Positions 1-8,708 of a DNA stretch of 35,930 nt are shown here, piece after piece. The notes under the pieces are model-generated. The model was not told where the DNA came from. It ran no database searches and saw only the letters and a list, made by a program, of their open reading frames with translations. Made by a program: the position numbers and the translations under genes. Source of the DNA: an uncultured Burkholderiales bacterium (lineage in GTDB: Bacteria > Pseudomonadota > Gammaproteobacteria > Burkholderiales > Burkholderiaceae_A); contig CALMJH010000011.1 in NCBI GenBank assembly GCA_937864175.1, positions 1 to 35,930 of the forward strand, read 5' to 3'. The number at the start of each line of letters is the position of its first letter. Position 1 is the stretch's first letter.

Positions 1-338
1 ACTTCTTTGTAGGCCTCAACCAGGCGGTTGCGCACGGCGATCATGCCCTGAAAGGCCAGGTTGGCCTTTTGCAGCGAGACCATGACTTCTTCTAGAGACA
101 TGTCTTTGTCGCCCAACTGAAAGGCCTGGGCCTTGGCCTGGGCACTGTTCTGAGCGTCGCTGACATCTTGGACGGCCTGGCGAAGAACCTCGCCAAAGTC
201 CACGCCTGTGCCCGCCGAACCGGCAGCAGCAGCCCCACCGGCAAGATTGTTGTCGGCAGGTTTTGCCTGACCCTGGGCCAGCGCGGCAAGCGCTTGCATA
301 CGGGCCATGGCGGCGTTCATGTTGTTGTCAATGCTCAT
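1..338 (-). CDS. fliE: FliE, flagellar basal-body MS ring-rod adaptor (3' end outside window)
   Basis: Read on the minus strand from the ATG at 338-336, giving 112 codons that run off the left edge of the window, so the C-terminus is missing. FliE joins the MS ring (FliF) to the proximal rod and is itself exported by the flagellar type III system. The N-terminus is Ala/Gln/Met-rich and disordered, as usual. From about residue 45 the FliE core is recognisable (DFGEVLRQAVQDV), and the visible end ANLAFQGMIAVRNRLVEAYK matches the conserved FliE C-terminal helix, so only a few residues are lost. It lies 16 bp downstream of fleR on the same strand, suggesting a fleS-fleR-fliE operon that is divergent from fliF. 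Confidence 0.9.
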   Translation of the reverse strand, partial: MSIDNNMNAAMARMQALAALAQGQAKPADNNLAGGAAAAGSAGTGVDFGEVLRQAVQDVSDAQNSAQAKAQAFQLGDKDMSLEEVMVSLQKANLAFQGMIAVRNRLVEAYKE

Positions 339-354
339 AAGTCCAGACTCTAAG

Positions 355-1809
355 TCAATTTTCCTCGGACAGGAAGCCCTGCGCCTTGTAGTCCTTCAGC
401 TTGTAGCGCAAGGCCCGCTCTGAGATGCCCAGGATCTCAATGGCTTTACGTCGGTTGCCATCGGTCTGTTTAAGCACCAGCAGAATGTGGTCTCGCTCTA
501 CTTCCTCCAGATTCCTCAGGGAAGATGAAGCAAGATTTGGGCCAGATTCGGCTATTGCCGGGGCTGGGGCATTCGGCGAGGCTGTGGCAATGACCGCCCC
601 AATCTCGCCCAGCTCCAATTCCGCAGGTCCAATCACCCCGCTGTCGCTTAGCAGCAGGGCCCGCTGAATGGCGTTTTCCAGCTCGCGCACGTTGCCTGGC
701 CAGTTGTATGCCACGATGCGCTCGCAGGCGGCCTGACTGAGTCCCGCCTTGGCATGGCCCAGCGTGGGGCCGTACTTGGCCACGAAATAGCGGGCCAGCG
801 GGAGCAGGTCCTCTACCCGGTCCCGCAGAGGCGGAATGGCAATGGGGAAGACCGCCAGCCGGTAATACAGGTCTTCTCGAAACTGACCAGCGGCCACCCT
901 GGTCGGCAGATCCCGGTTGGTGGCCGCAATAATCCGCAGGTCAATTTCCACCGACTTGTTGGCCCCCAGCCGCTCGACCATCTTGTCTTGCAGCACCCGC
1001 AACAGCTTGGCCTGAAGCTCCAGTGGCATCTCGCCGATCTCGTCCAAGAAGATCGTGCCGCCGTTGGCCTGCTCAAACTTACCCTCTTGCTGCTTGACGG
1101 CCCCGGTAAAGGCCCCTCGCTCGTAGCCAAACAGAATGGACTCCAGCAGGGTCTCGGGAATGGCCGCGCAGTTAATGGCCACATAGGGCTTGCTGGCTCT
1201 GGGGGATCGCCGATGGATCTCTCGAGCAAAGACGTCCTTGCCCACGCCCGACTCGCCGGTGAGCAAGACCGTGGCGTCGGTGTTGGCCACCCGGCTGCAG
1301 CGGCCCAGAATATTTTGAATCGCTGGTGACTCGGCGATGAGTTGCCCGCCGTTCTTGCCACCGCTACCACCCACACCGCCAGCAACGCCACCAGCGCCAA
1401 TATTGCCCGGCCCGCCGGCGCCGCCCGCCGCCCCCATCCCAGACTGACGGTAGCGACCAATCACCTCCACCAGATGCTCGGGCTGGCAGGGCTTGATGAG
1501 GAAGTCTCGGGCACCAGCCTTCAGGGCCTCCACGGCCAGCTGGGCCTCGGCAAAGGCCGTCATCATCACCAGTGGCAGCTCGGGCAGCCGCTTGTGCACG
1601 GACCGCAGCAGGGTCATGCCGTCCATGCCGGGTAGGCGAAAGTCGGTGAGCACCATGCTGTAGACCTCTTGGTCAATGGCAGCCAGCGCAGATTCGGCCG
1701 AGTCAAAGGCCCGGTACTCCACGTCTTGAAGGTCCAAGGTGGCACAGAGGGCCTCTCGCAGGTCTGCGTCGTCTTCCACAATCATCACGGGGGCGTCACT
1801 CATGGCCAT
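355..1809 (-). CDS. fleR: Sigma54-dependent flagellar response regulator, FleR/FlgR type
   Basis: A 484-residue NtrC-family activator. The receiver domain spans residues 8-120, with acidic residues E12-D14, phosphoacceptor D56 and K106. The AAA+ domain spans about 157-395, with Walker A GESGVGKD (185-192), the sigma54-contacting GAFTGA loop (232-237) and Walker B TIFLDEIGE. A Fis-type helix-turn-helix lies near 440-475. Phosphorylated proteins of this family open sigma54 promoters of rod and hook genes. An odd feature is a Gly-rich linker of about 30 residues (125-155) between receiver and AAA+ domains. The start could be the ATG at 1809 or 1803; a GGAG 10 bases upstream favours 1809. It sits 18 bp downstream of its likely kinase gene fleS. 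Assignment to FleR rather than another NtrC paralogue rests on the flagellar context. Confidence 0.92.
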   Translation of the reverse strand: MAMSDAPVMIVEDDADLREALCATLDLQDVEYRAFDSAESALAAIDQEVYSMVLTDFRLPGMDGMTLLRSVHKRLPELPLVMMTAFAEAQLAVEALKAGARDFLIKPCQPEHLVEVIGRYRQSGMGAAGGAGGPGNIGAGGVAGGVGGSGGKNGGQLIAESPAIQNILGRCSRVANTDATVLLTGESGVGKDVFAREIHRRSPRASKPYVAINCAAIPETLLESILFGYERGAFTGAVKQQEGKFEQANGGTIFLDEIGEMPLELQAKLLRVLQDKMVERLGANKSVEIDLRIIAATNRDLPTRVAAGQFREDLYYRLAVFPIAIPPLRDRVEDLLPLARYFVAKYGPTLGHAKAGLSQAACERIVAYNWPGNVRELENAIQRALLLSDSGVIGPAELELGEIGAVIATASPNAPAPAIAESGPNLASSSLRNLEEVERDHILLVLKQTDGNRRKAIEILGISERALRYKLKDYKAQGFLSEEN

Positions 1810-1827
1810 CTTGTTCGAACTCCAGTC

Positions 1828-2937
1828 TTACAGCGCTTGAATACAGGGAATGCTGATGGAAAACCGGGCGCCACCCTCGGCTCGGTTGCCCGCCAGAATC
1901 TCGCCCCGGTGGGCCTCTACGGCATTGCGGGCAATCGACAGGCCAAGCCCCGTGCCATTGATGCGGCTGGTGGCAAAGGGCTCAAACAGGCTGGCCAGCA
2001 TGTCATTCGGAATTCCAGGCCCATTGTCCTCCACCACAAACTGCAGGCGTGGGCCATCGGCCCGGCCGTGCAACAAAATCTGGCTGCCCTCCTGGCTCAC
2101 CTGCAGGGCGTTTTCCAAAATCGCCACCATGGCGCCCACCATGGTCTGGCGCTCGACATTTACCAGCGAGTCCATGCCACTGGCCTGGACCTGCAGGCCT
2201 ACGTTGCGTTTTTCACACATGGGGGCAATGGCCGCCACTGCCTCGTCTAACAGGGCCTGGCCGCTGACCATCTCGGTCTTCTGGGGCCGCTGGCGAACGA
2301 ACTGCAGCATCTGGGTGGTGAGCGTCTCGAGCGAGGCCAGCTGCTTGCGCAGCCGATCCAAGGCCTCTTTCTGTTTCTCAGGGGTCAGGTTGGGCATGCC
2401 CAGGTTGCCCGCATACAAGGTGGCCGTGGCCAGAGGGGTGCGCAGCTGATGGGCAATGCTGGCGGCCATCTGGCCCATGCTGGCCAGCTTGGACTGACGC
2501 TGGCTCTCAATATGAAGCCGCAGGCTCTCGGTGATGTCCTGAATCTGAACAATCTGCCGGTCGGCCAGCGAGAGCTGGGTGACCTTCACGGTGCGGGCGC
2601 TGGAGTCGGTGCTGGTCTGGTACTCGCCAGGCATGGGTGTTGGCAGCCAGGAGTTGGGCACCCGCCAGGCCTGGCCAATCTGAAGTCCCACCTGGCTCTG
2701 GGCCGCCAGGTTCTGGTCGGCCACCAGCCCGTTTTCCACCAAGACCACGCCGGTGGGCAGGGCCTGCAGAAGGTCGGTGAGCCGCTGGTTGGCCTGGGCT
2801 AAGTCGCTGGAGAGCCGCTCAATTTCGGCCTGGAGCTGCGCCTGCTGGGCCTCAATAGCCTTGGAGGCCTCGATAAAAAGGGCAAAGGCCTCTTCGAGTT
2901 GCTCCTTGTTGGCGCCGCCGGCAGCTGGATTAGCCAA
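1828..2937 (-). CDS. fleS: Cytoplasmic sensor histidine kinase, FleS/FlgS type
   Basis: A 369-residue kinase without a signal peptide or transmembrane segment, so it should sense a cytoplasmic cue, as FleS and FlgS kinases do. In order it has an N-terminal coiled coil (about 15-60), a small PAS-like domain (about 55-140), a dimerisation and phosphotransfer segment with H163 in SIAHQLRTPLA, and an HATPase domain with N box ENALQVS and G boxes VEDNGPGIP and GTGLGLS. The start appears to be TTG at 2937-2935, preceded by AAGGA with an 8-base spacer; no in-frame ATG gives a better N-terminus. The gene is followed by fleR and then fliE on the same strand, and its 5' end faces fliF. By analogy with Pseudomonas FleS and Campylobacter FlgS it would phosphorylate FleR once an assembly checkpoint is met. 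Confidence 0.88.
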   Translation of the reverse strand: MANPAAGGANKEQLEEAFALFIEASKAIEAQQAQLQAEIERLSSDLAQANQRLTDLLQALPTGVVLVENGLVADQNLAAQSQVGLQIGQAWRVPNSWLPTPMPGEYQTSTDSSARTVKVTQLSLADRQIVQIQDITESLRLHIESQRQSKLASMGQMAASIAHQLRTPLATATLYAGNLGMPNLTPEKQKEALDRLRKQLASLETLTTQMLQFVRQRPQKTEMVSGQALLDEAVAAIAPMCEKRNVGLQVQASGMDSLVNVERQTMVGAMVAILENALQVSQEGSQILLHGRADGPRLQFVVEDNGPGIPNDMLASLFEPFATSRINGTGLGLSIARNAVEAHRGEILAGNRAEGGARFSISIPCIQAL

Positions 2938-3039
2938 GCTGTTTTTCCTTGACGCAGGTCGAAAAAAGTGTCATAACGCCTTCAGTTTAAAGAATTTTTT
3001 GTCTTTCAAACACACGTCAGACCACTTGGAACGAAAAAA
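2938..3039. promoter_or_regulatory. Divergent fleS / fliF intergenic region with a sigma70-like promoter
   Basis: This AT-rich 102-bp gap must hold the promoters of both the fleSR-fliE unit (leftward) and the fliF unit (rightward). On the plus strand TTGACG (2949-2954) and TCATAA (2971-2976) are separated by 16 bp, a fair sigma70-type match placing transcription start about 55 bases before fliF. No GG-N10-GC sigma54 box and no convincing FliA box is visible on either strand. No clear promoter could be chosen for fleS. This suggests that the early genes are not under FleR/sigma54 control. The promoter is a sequence match only. Confidence 0.4.
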
Positions 3040-4959
3040 TTGGCCGACGCCGTTACACCAAATTTAAATGCAGCTGATGCAAACGCCACCGTCTTGAATG
3101 TCTCAAACGGCGCCGCGGCTGCGCCTGCGCCCGCAGCGGCCAAGCTGCCCGCCACCGGGCGATCCAAGGTGGCGCAAGATGTGATGGGACGAGTGAAGTC
3201 GCTGCCTCTGGGCCAGAAGCTGGTCTTGGGCGCAGCCCTCTTCTTTGTGCTGCTGGTGCTTGTCTACACCGGCACGTCGAGCACTCGCCAGGAATACAAG
3301 GTCTTGTTCTCGGGCCTGGAAGAAAAAGACGCCGCCTCTGTTGTGGCCGCACTCGAGCAAAGCAAGCTGCCATATAAGTTCACCGAGGGTGGCGGGGCCA
3401 TCATGGTGCCCAAAGACGTGGTCTACGAGACCCGCCTGAAACTGGCCAGCCAGGGCCTGCCCAAGTCGGGCTCCATTGGTCTGGAGTTACTCGAGAACCA
3501 GAAGCTGGGCACTAGCCAGTTTGTGGAGCAGGTGAACTACCAGCGGGGTCTAGAGGGTGAGTTGGCCCGCAGCATCTCTTCTATTGGGTCGGTCAAAAGC
3601 GCCAGAGTCCACCTGGCCGTCCCGAAACAGTCCGCCTTTGTGCGCGAGCGTCAGCGGCCCACCGCCTCTGTCGTCGTCAATCTGCACTCTGGTCGATTTC
3701 TCACGCAGCAGCAGGCCACCGGCATTGCCCACCTGATTGGGTCCTCTATTCCCAACATGAGCGCCCAGGACGTCACCATCCTGGATGCAGAGGGCAACCT
3801 GCTGGCGCCCAACCCTGACCGCAGCGCCTCTGGCCTGGATGCCTCGCAGCTGAAGTACGTTCAAGAAATTGAGTCTGCCCTGTCCAAGCGGGTGATGGGC
3901 ATCCTGGAGCCCGTGGCCGGCAAGGGCAATGTCAAGGCCCAGGTCACCCTGGACATGGACTTCAACGAACTGGCCCGTACCCAAGAGGCCTTCGGCAAGA
4001 ACACGCCCCCGAACGCAGGCGCCATTCGCAGTCAGCAGAGCGTCCAGACCCAGGGCTCCTCGGGTCCGGTGGGTGGCATTCCTGGAGCCCTGACCAACCA
4101 GCCACCTCCTAACGCTCAGGCCCCTGTGCAGACGGCCCCGGCTGGTGCGGCCGGTGCAGCAGCTCCCGGTGCAAATGATCCCCGCACCCTGAATGCACCA
4201 GGTGGCGCTGCCGCCTCGGCCAATGCCCGCAACGAACTCACCACCAACTACGAGGTGGACCGCACCATCGAGTATCTCAAGCGCGCCAAGGGCGAGGTCC
4301 GACGCGTCTCCGCTGCCGTGGTGGTGAACTACAAATCCAACACCGACGACAAGGGCAAGGTCACCACAGCCGCCTTCTCGGCTCAAGAGTTAGCCCAGAT
4401 GACGACTCTGGCCCGCGATGCGGTGGGCTTTAGGGCAGACCGGGGCGACTCGGTCAGCGTGGCCAACATTCCATTTACGCCCGAGCCCGTCGAGACCATT
4501 CCGTTCTACCAGCAGCCTGGCGTCTTGCAGATGACCAAGGACATCAGCATGGCCCTGCTCACCCTGGGTGCGCTGGCCATCATCTTCTTTGTGGTGGTCA
4601 AGCCCATCCTCTTCCCGATTATCGAGGCAGAGACGCCGGTCGAGCAGCGACTCGAGGAGGAGTTCGACGAGAAGATGAAGGCCGAACTCGCCGCCGTCTC
4701 GCCCGAGGCCCGCGAGCGCAAGCGCATGGAGATGGAGTTGCGTCGCGAGAAGCAACGTCTGGAAGAAGAAGAGCGGCGCCGCCAGGAGGAAGAAGAGCGG
4801 CGCATGGAAGAGGAGACGCGCAAGAAACGCGCCGAAGAGGCCCAGAAGGAATACGAGGAGTTGGTGCAGTACGCCAAGGACTTTGTGGCCAACGATCCGA
4901 AGGTGGCCGCAGCGGTCTTCAAGAACTGGATGCAACAAGACGTTGCACCACCGGCTTAG
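3040..4959 (+). CDS. fliF: FliF, flagellar MS-ring protein
   Basis: A 639-residue FliF, longer than the usual 550-570. It forms the inner-membrane MS ring that houses the export gate and carries FliG. Order: a disordered N-terminal tail (1-45), TM1 (about 61-77), ring-building motifs including the segment YQRGLEGELARSISSI and the following PKQSAFVRE, a Gly/Ala/Pro/Gln-rich disordered insert (about 324-395), TM2 (about 501-520), then a strongly charged Glu/Arg helix (about 537-607) before the C-terminal FliG-binding end (about 610-636). The start is TTG at 3040; no in-frame ATG lies nearby and a GGA is 10 bases upstream. It is the first gene of the fliF-fliR run and is divergent from fleS. Confidence 0.96.
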   Translation: MADAVTPNLNAADANATVLNVSNGAAAAPAPAAAKLPATGRSKVAQDVMGRVKSLPLGQKLVLGAALFFVLLVLVYTGTSSTRQEYKVLFSGLEEKDAASVVAALEQSKLPYKFTEGGGAIMVPKDVVYETRLKLASQGLPKSGSIGLELLENQKLGTSQFVEQVNYQRGLEGELARSISSIGSVKSARVHLAVPKQSAFVRERQRPTASVVVNLHSGRFLTQQQATGIAHLIGSSIPNMSAQDVTILDAEGNLLAPNPDRSASGLDASQLKYVQEIESALSKRVMGILEPVAGKGNVKAQVTLDMDFNELARTQEAFGKNTPPNAGAIRSQQSVQTQGSSGPVGGIPGALTNQPPPNAQAPVQTAPAGAAGAAAPGANDPRTLNAPGGAAASANARNELTTNYEVDRTIEYLKRAKGEVRRVSAAVVVNYKSNTDDKGKVTTAAFSAQELAQMTTLARDAVGFRADRGDSVSVANIPFTPEPVETIPFYQQPGVLQMTKDISMALLTLGALAIIFFVVVKPILFPIIEAETPVEQRLEEEFDEKMKAELAAVSPEARERKRMEMELRREKQRLEEEERRRQEEEERRMEEETRKKRAEEAQKEYEELVQYAKDFVANDPKVAAAVFKNWMQQDVAPPA

Positions 4960-4974
4960 TGAGCGAGGTGACCC

Positions 4975-6075
4975 ATGCCCGATGATGACCAGGCCACAGA
5001 AGAACGCCCAATATCCATTGCCGAGGCCCTAAAAGAAGGGGTCAAGAGCGCTGGCAACACCCAGGTCTCGTCTGTTGATGACATCGACGGGGCCTCCAAG
5101 GCTGCCGTGGTGCTGCTGGCGGTGGGCCCAGACGCGGCTGCTGACGTACTGCGCAACGTCTCGCCCTTCGAGGTCCAAAAGATCTCGGGCAAGATGGCTA
5201 CGGTGCGTGCGCTGTCGCGCGAGATTGTCGTGCAGGTTCTGCGTGAGTTCCGCGAGGCCACGGCCGACGGCTCTCAGGTGGCCTTCGACACCGACAGCTT
5301 CATGCAGAACATGCTGCACAAGGCCCTAGGCACAGAGGGCGCCAGCGACCTGCTGGGCAAACTCGAGAGCGCCATCGACATGTCAGGCGTCGAGAGCCTG
5401 AAACGCATGGAGCCTGATGTGCTCTATGAAATGATCAAAAACGAGCACCCCCAGATCATCGCCACCGTCATGGTCTTCTTGGATCCTCAACAGGCGGCCC
5501 TGGTCACCAAGCTCTTCCCAGACGAAATTCGCGACGAACTGATGCTGCGGGTGGCCCTGCTGCAGAAGGTTCAGCCAGCCGCCCTGAAGGAGTTGAACGA
5601 GGTCATGTCACGGTCCGCAGAATCTGGCAGCGACACCCGCCGCAGCAACGTGGGTGGCGTGACGCCAACCGCCGAAATCCTGAACTACCTGTCCGGTGGC
5701 ATGGACCAGTCGGCCCTGAACAAGATCCGGGAGTACGACGCCGAACTGGCCCAGTTGATTCTGGAACAGATGTTTACCTTCGAGGACCTTATCGAGATCG
5801 ACGACCGCTCGCTGCAGACTCTGCTGCTCGAGGTGCCCGCCGACATGCTGGTCATCTCGCTCAAAGGGGCCTCGCCCAAGTTGCGCGAGAAGCTCTTCAA
5901 GAACATGGCCCGTCGGGCGGCCGAGGCCACCAAAGAAGACCTGGAGACCCGCGGCCCCACCAAGGTGCAGGACGTCGAGGAGCAGCAAAAAGCCTTCTTG
6001 GTTATCGCCCGCCGCCTGCAAGAAGAGGGCCGTATCAATCTGGAGCGTGGCAAGCAGGCCGACGCGTTCCTGTAA
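4975..6075 (+). CDS. fliG: FliG, C-ring rotor/switch protein
   Basis: A 366-residue FliG that bridges FliF and FliM and carries the torque face contacting MotA. The N-terminal FliF-binding part follows an extension of about 35 residues. The middle domain has the EHPQ motif (KNEHPQIIATVM). The C-terminal torque domain reads MFTFEDLIEIDDRSLQTLL, then LREKLFKNMARRAAE, then EEQQKAFLVIARRLQEEG, keeping the charged residues expected at the MotA interface. The start ATG at 4975 has a GAGG six bases upstream. It follows fliF by 15 bp and is co-transcribed with it. Nothing suggests loss of function. Confidence 0.97.
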   Translation: MPDDDQATEERPISIAEALKEGVKSAGNTQVSSVDDIDGASKAAVVLLAVGPDAAADVLRNVSPFEVQKISGKMATVRALSREIVVQVLREFREATADGSQVAFDTDSFMQNMLHKALGTEGASDLLGKLESAIDMSGVESLKRMEPDVLYEMIKNEHPQIIATVMVFLDPQQAALVTKLFPDEIRDELMLRVALLQKVQPAALKELNEVMSRSAESGSDTRRSNVGGVTPTAEILNYLSGGMDQSALNKIREYDAELAQLILEQMFTFEDLIEIDDRSLQTLLLEVPADMLVISLKGASPKLREKLFKNMARRAAEATKEDLETRGPTKVQDVEEQQKAFLVIARRLQEEGRINLERGKQADAFL

Positions 6076-6090
6076 TCCACCGGCCCCAAC

Positions 6091-6852
6091 GTGACCTACT
6101 CGCTCGAGACTGTCTACCGCGTTGCCCAGGAGCTCGATGCCCAGCGTCGGGCCGAGGAGGAAGAGGCCAAGCTGCAAGACACGGCCCCAGTAAAGGTCTG
6201 GCAGCCGCCTTCATTCGACCCGGTTCCCAAACAGAAGGTCACCCGCATTCCCCTGCCCACGGTAGAAGAGGTGGAAGCCATTCGGGCCGATGCCCATCGG
6301 CTGGGCTATGACGAGGGCTTTGCCGAGGGCCGAGACGAGGGCCTGGCCAAAGGCTACGAAGTGGGCCACGAGAAGGGCCTGGAAGCGGGCAGAGCGGCCG
6401 GACATGCCGAGGCCTTTGAGGCTGCCAAGGCCCGAATCGATTCCCTGACAGAAAACCTGCAGGCGCTGGTGGACGCCATCGAGGCACTGCCTCACGAGAT
6501 GGCCGAGCCTCTGCAGGAGTTGGCCTACAGCGTGGCCGAGCGCCTTAGTGGCAAGGAGGGCATCGACCGTGGCCCCCTGGTGGCCGCCATTCAAGAGGCG
6601 CTGATGCGGCTGCCGCGCCCGGGCGAGACCCTCTTTTTCAGAATTCGACCCGAGGACCGTGCCACCTGGGAAGAGGCGCTCGGCGGCTCGGGCCTGCCCT
6701 TCAAGTGCGACATCGTGATGGACGAGAACCTGCCCGAGGGCCATGCCTTTGTCGAGGCCGCCGGCACCCGACTCAACATTGGACAAGCAGCCCGTCGCGC
6801 CATTGTGCGGGGGGCTCTGGGGCTAGACCATGCATCTGGCCAGTCTGTTTGA
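6091..6852 (+). CDS. fliH: FliH, regulator/stator of the flagellar export ATPase
   Basis: A 253-residue FliH. It dimerises, binds FliI and tethers the ATPase ring to FliN in the C ring. The N-terminal segment contains KVWQPPSF, a Trp/Pro motif like the FliN/FlhA-binding N-terminus of characterised FliH. Residues about 69-110 form the family's glycine-repeat helix (GYDEGFAEGRDEGLAKGYEV and onward, G every fourth residue). The C-terminal V-ATPase subunit-E-like domain ends near VEAAGTRLNIGQAARRAI. The start is GTG at 6091 with no good Shine-Dalgarno sequence, so translation may be coupled to fliG, which ends 15 bp upstream. The 3' end overlaps fliI by 23 bases. Confidence 0.93.
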   Translation: MTYSLETVYRVAQELDAQRRAEEEEAKLQDTAPVKVWQPPSFDPVPKQKVTRIPLPTVEEVEAIRADAHRLGYDEGFAEGRDEGLAKGYEVGHEKGLEAGRAAGHAEAFEAAKARIDSLTENLQALVDAIEALPHEMAEPLQELAYSVAERLSGKEGIDRGPLVAAIQEALMRLPRPGETLFFRIRPEDRATWEEALGGSGLPFKCDIVMDENLPEGHAFVEAAGTRLNIGQAARRAIVRGALGLDHASGQSV

Positions 6853-8215
6853 GACCCAACGGCGCCGACTGGGTGCGCTAAAGCAACGCATCGAGACAGC
6901 CCCGCGGTCGGTCCGCGAGGGCAAACTGGTGAAGGTCTCTGGCCTGCTTTACGAGGTGGAGGGGCTGCCCATGGTCATTGGCAGTCGGGCGGCCGTCAAC
7001 CTGGGCCACTCCATCATCGAGGCCGAGTGCATTGGCTTTGATGCAGGCATTTCCTACCTCATGCCCGTAGACCCCATCGATGGCGTATCACCCGGTGCAC
7101 CGGTCTTTCCTCAGGGCGCGCCCTACTGGGATGTCCAGGGTTTTAAACACAACCAGACCGCCGATGCCCTGCCCATGGGCAACAGTCTTCTGGGTCGAGT
7201 CGTGGACGGCTTTGGAAGGCCCATCGATGGCAAGCCCGTGGACCTTTCGGAGGCCATTGGCCAGGCCACCAAGCGGCTCAACCCACTCACCCGTGCCCCC
7301 ATTCACGAACCACTGGATGCAGGCATCAAGGCGGTCAATGCATCCCTGACCGTGGGCCGCGGCCAGCGGGTGGGCATATTTGCAGGATCTGGCGTGGGCA
7401 AGAGCGTCATGCTGGGCATGCTGGCGCGCAACTGCGTGGCCGACGTTATTGTGATTGGGCTAGTGGGCGAGCGGGGCCGAGAGGTTCGTGAGTTCTGTGA
7501 GGACACCCTGGGCGAGGACGCCATGGGCCGGGCTGTGGTGGTGGCTGCGCCTGCCGATGCCTCGCCCCTGGCCCGAATTCGTGGGGCCTCGTATGCCACC
7601 GATGTGGCCACTTATTTCCGGGATCAGGGCCACCATGTGGTCTTGATTATCGATTCCCTGACACGGTTTGCCATGGCCCAGCGGGAGATTGGCCTGAGCC
7701 TGGGCGAGGCCCCCGTCTCGCGTGGCTATCCCCCCAGCGTCTTTGCCCGCATGCCCGAGTTGGTCGAGCGGGTAGGCAACGGCGAACGGACCGATGCGTC
7801 CATTACAGCGTTCTACACCGTGCTTCTGGAGGGCGACGACATCCATGACCCAGTGGCCGACACCGCCCGGGGCATTCTGGATGGCCACATCTTCTTGTCA
7901 CGCAACCTGGCCGATGCGGGCCACTACCCGGCTATTGACATCGAGAAGTCCATCAGCAGGGTCATGCCGCGGGTCACCAGCCGTCAGCACCAAGACTTGG
8001 CCCGCAAGATGAAGATGCTCTACAGCCGATACATGCAGGGCCGCGAGCTGATTTCTATGGGCGCCTATGTGCCCGGTGGCGACCCAGAGTTAGACCAGGC
8101 CGTGAAGCTCTGGCCCACCATGAAGGGCTTCTTGCAGCAGTCGCCGGAGGAGCGGGTGGGTCTGGAAGAGACCCTGTCCCAACTCACGAGCCTGATGGGT
8201 GGCAAGGCGGCATGA
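6830..8215 (+). CDS. fliI: FliI, flagellum-specific export ATPase
   Basis: A 461-residue F1-beta-like ATPase that powers unfolding and chaperone release during flagellar export. Walker A is FAGSGVGKSVML (about 184-195). The nucleotide-binding region continues with GLVGERGREVREF, and Walker B lies in VVLIIDSLTRFAMAQREIGL. LGEAPVSRGYPPSVFARMPE and the C-terminal helical domain complete the fold. Length and motifs are typical. The start ATG at 6830 lies inside the fliH tail (23-base overlap), implying translational coupling. The stop overlaps the fliJ start by four bases (ATGA). Confidence 0.97.
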   Translation: MHLASLFETQRRRLGALKQRIETAPRSVREGKLVKVSGLLYEVEGLPMVIGSRAAVNLGHSIIEAECIGFDAGISYLMPVDPIDGVSPGAPVFPQGAPYWDVQGFKHNQTADALPMGNSLLGRVVDGFGRPIDGKPVDLSEAIGQATKRLNPLTRAPIHEPLDAGIKAVNASLTVGRGQRVGIFAGSGVGKSVMLGMLARNCVADVIVIGLVGERGREVREFCEDTLGEDAMGRAVVVAAPADASPLARIRGASYATDVATYFRDQGHHVVLIIDSLTRFAMAQREIGLSLGEAPVSRGYPPSVFARMPELVERVGNGERTDASITAFYTVLLEGDDIHDPVADTARGILDGHIFLSRNLADAGHYPAIDIEKSISRVMPRVTSRQHQDLARKMKMLYSRYMQGRELISMGAYVPGGDPELDQAVKLWPTMKGFLQQSPEERVGLEETLSQLTSLMGGKAA

Positions 8216-8679
8216 GCAGGGCCCTGCAGACCATGGCCAGGCTGGCCAAAGTTAAACAGGATGTGGCCATGGCCAAGGCCAAGCGGCTGGCCAGCCAGGT
8301 GGCCAAGGCCAAAGACCTCCAAGACCAAGTCATCGGTTTTGCCGGCGAGTACGGCCAGATGGCCCTGGACCAGGCCCAGGCCGGCACCAGCGTCTCCATG
8401 ATGCAAGACGCCATGGCCTTTAGAACCCGGCTGCTGGATGGCGCAAGTGAGCAGGCGCTCGCTTCCGCGGAACTCAACCGACAACTGAAGCAGGCCAATG
8501 CCCTGGCCATGGCAGCACGCATGAAGTCCAAGGGCCTCGAGGACGCCGTGGCCCGGCGCAAGCGGGCAGCCCTGCGGGAGCAGGAGGAGTCCGAGGCCCA
8601 GGAAATTGAAGAATCCATTAGTGCCCGCCTGACCTTGGCGGCCAACCGGAAGGCAAGAGTTGGCATAGAAGATGCTTAA
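8212..8679 (+). CDS. fliJ: FliJ, export chaperone / ATPase central stalk
   Basis: A 155-residue protein that is almost wholly alpha-helical and rich in Ala, Lys, Gln and Glu. This matches FliJ, the coiled-coil stalk in the FliI hexamer that contacts FlhA and recycles export chaperones. FliJ sequences are weakly conserved, so the call rests on length, predicted antiparallel coiled coil (about 5-60 and 75-140) and position directly after fliI with an ATGA overlap. No signal peptide or membrane segment is present. Confidence 0.85.
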   Translation: MSRALQTMARLAKVKQDVAMAKAKRLASQVAKAKDLQDQVIGFAGEYGQMALDQAQAGTSVSMMQDAMAFRTRLLDGASEQALASAELNRQLKQANALAMAARMKSKGLEDAVARRKRAALREQEESEAQEIEESISARLTLAANRKARVGIEDA

Positions 8680-8708
8680 TGTCCCCTGCATCCCTTTTCT
8701 AAAGGCAA

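Noticed and set aside
3027-3044. Sigma54-like string TTGGAACGAAAAAATTGG before fliF
   Set aside because: The -24-like half is present but the invariant GC of the -12 box is missing, and it would overlap the fliF start codon.
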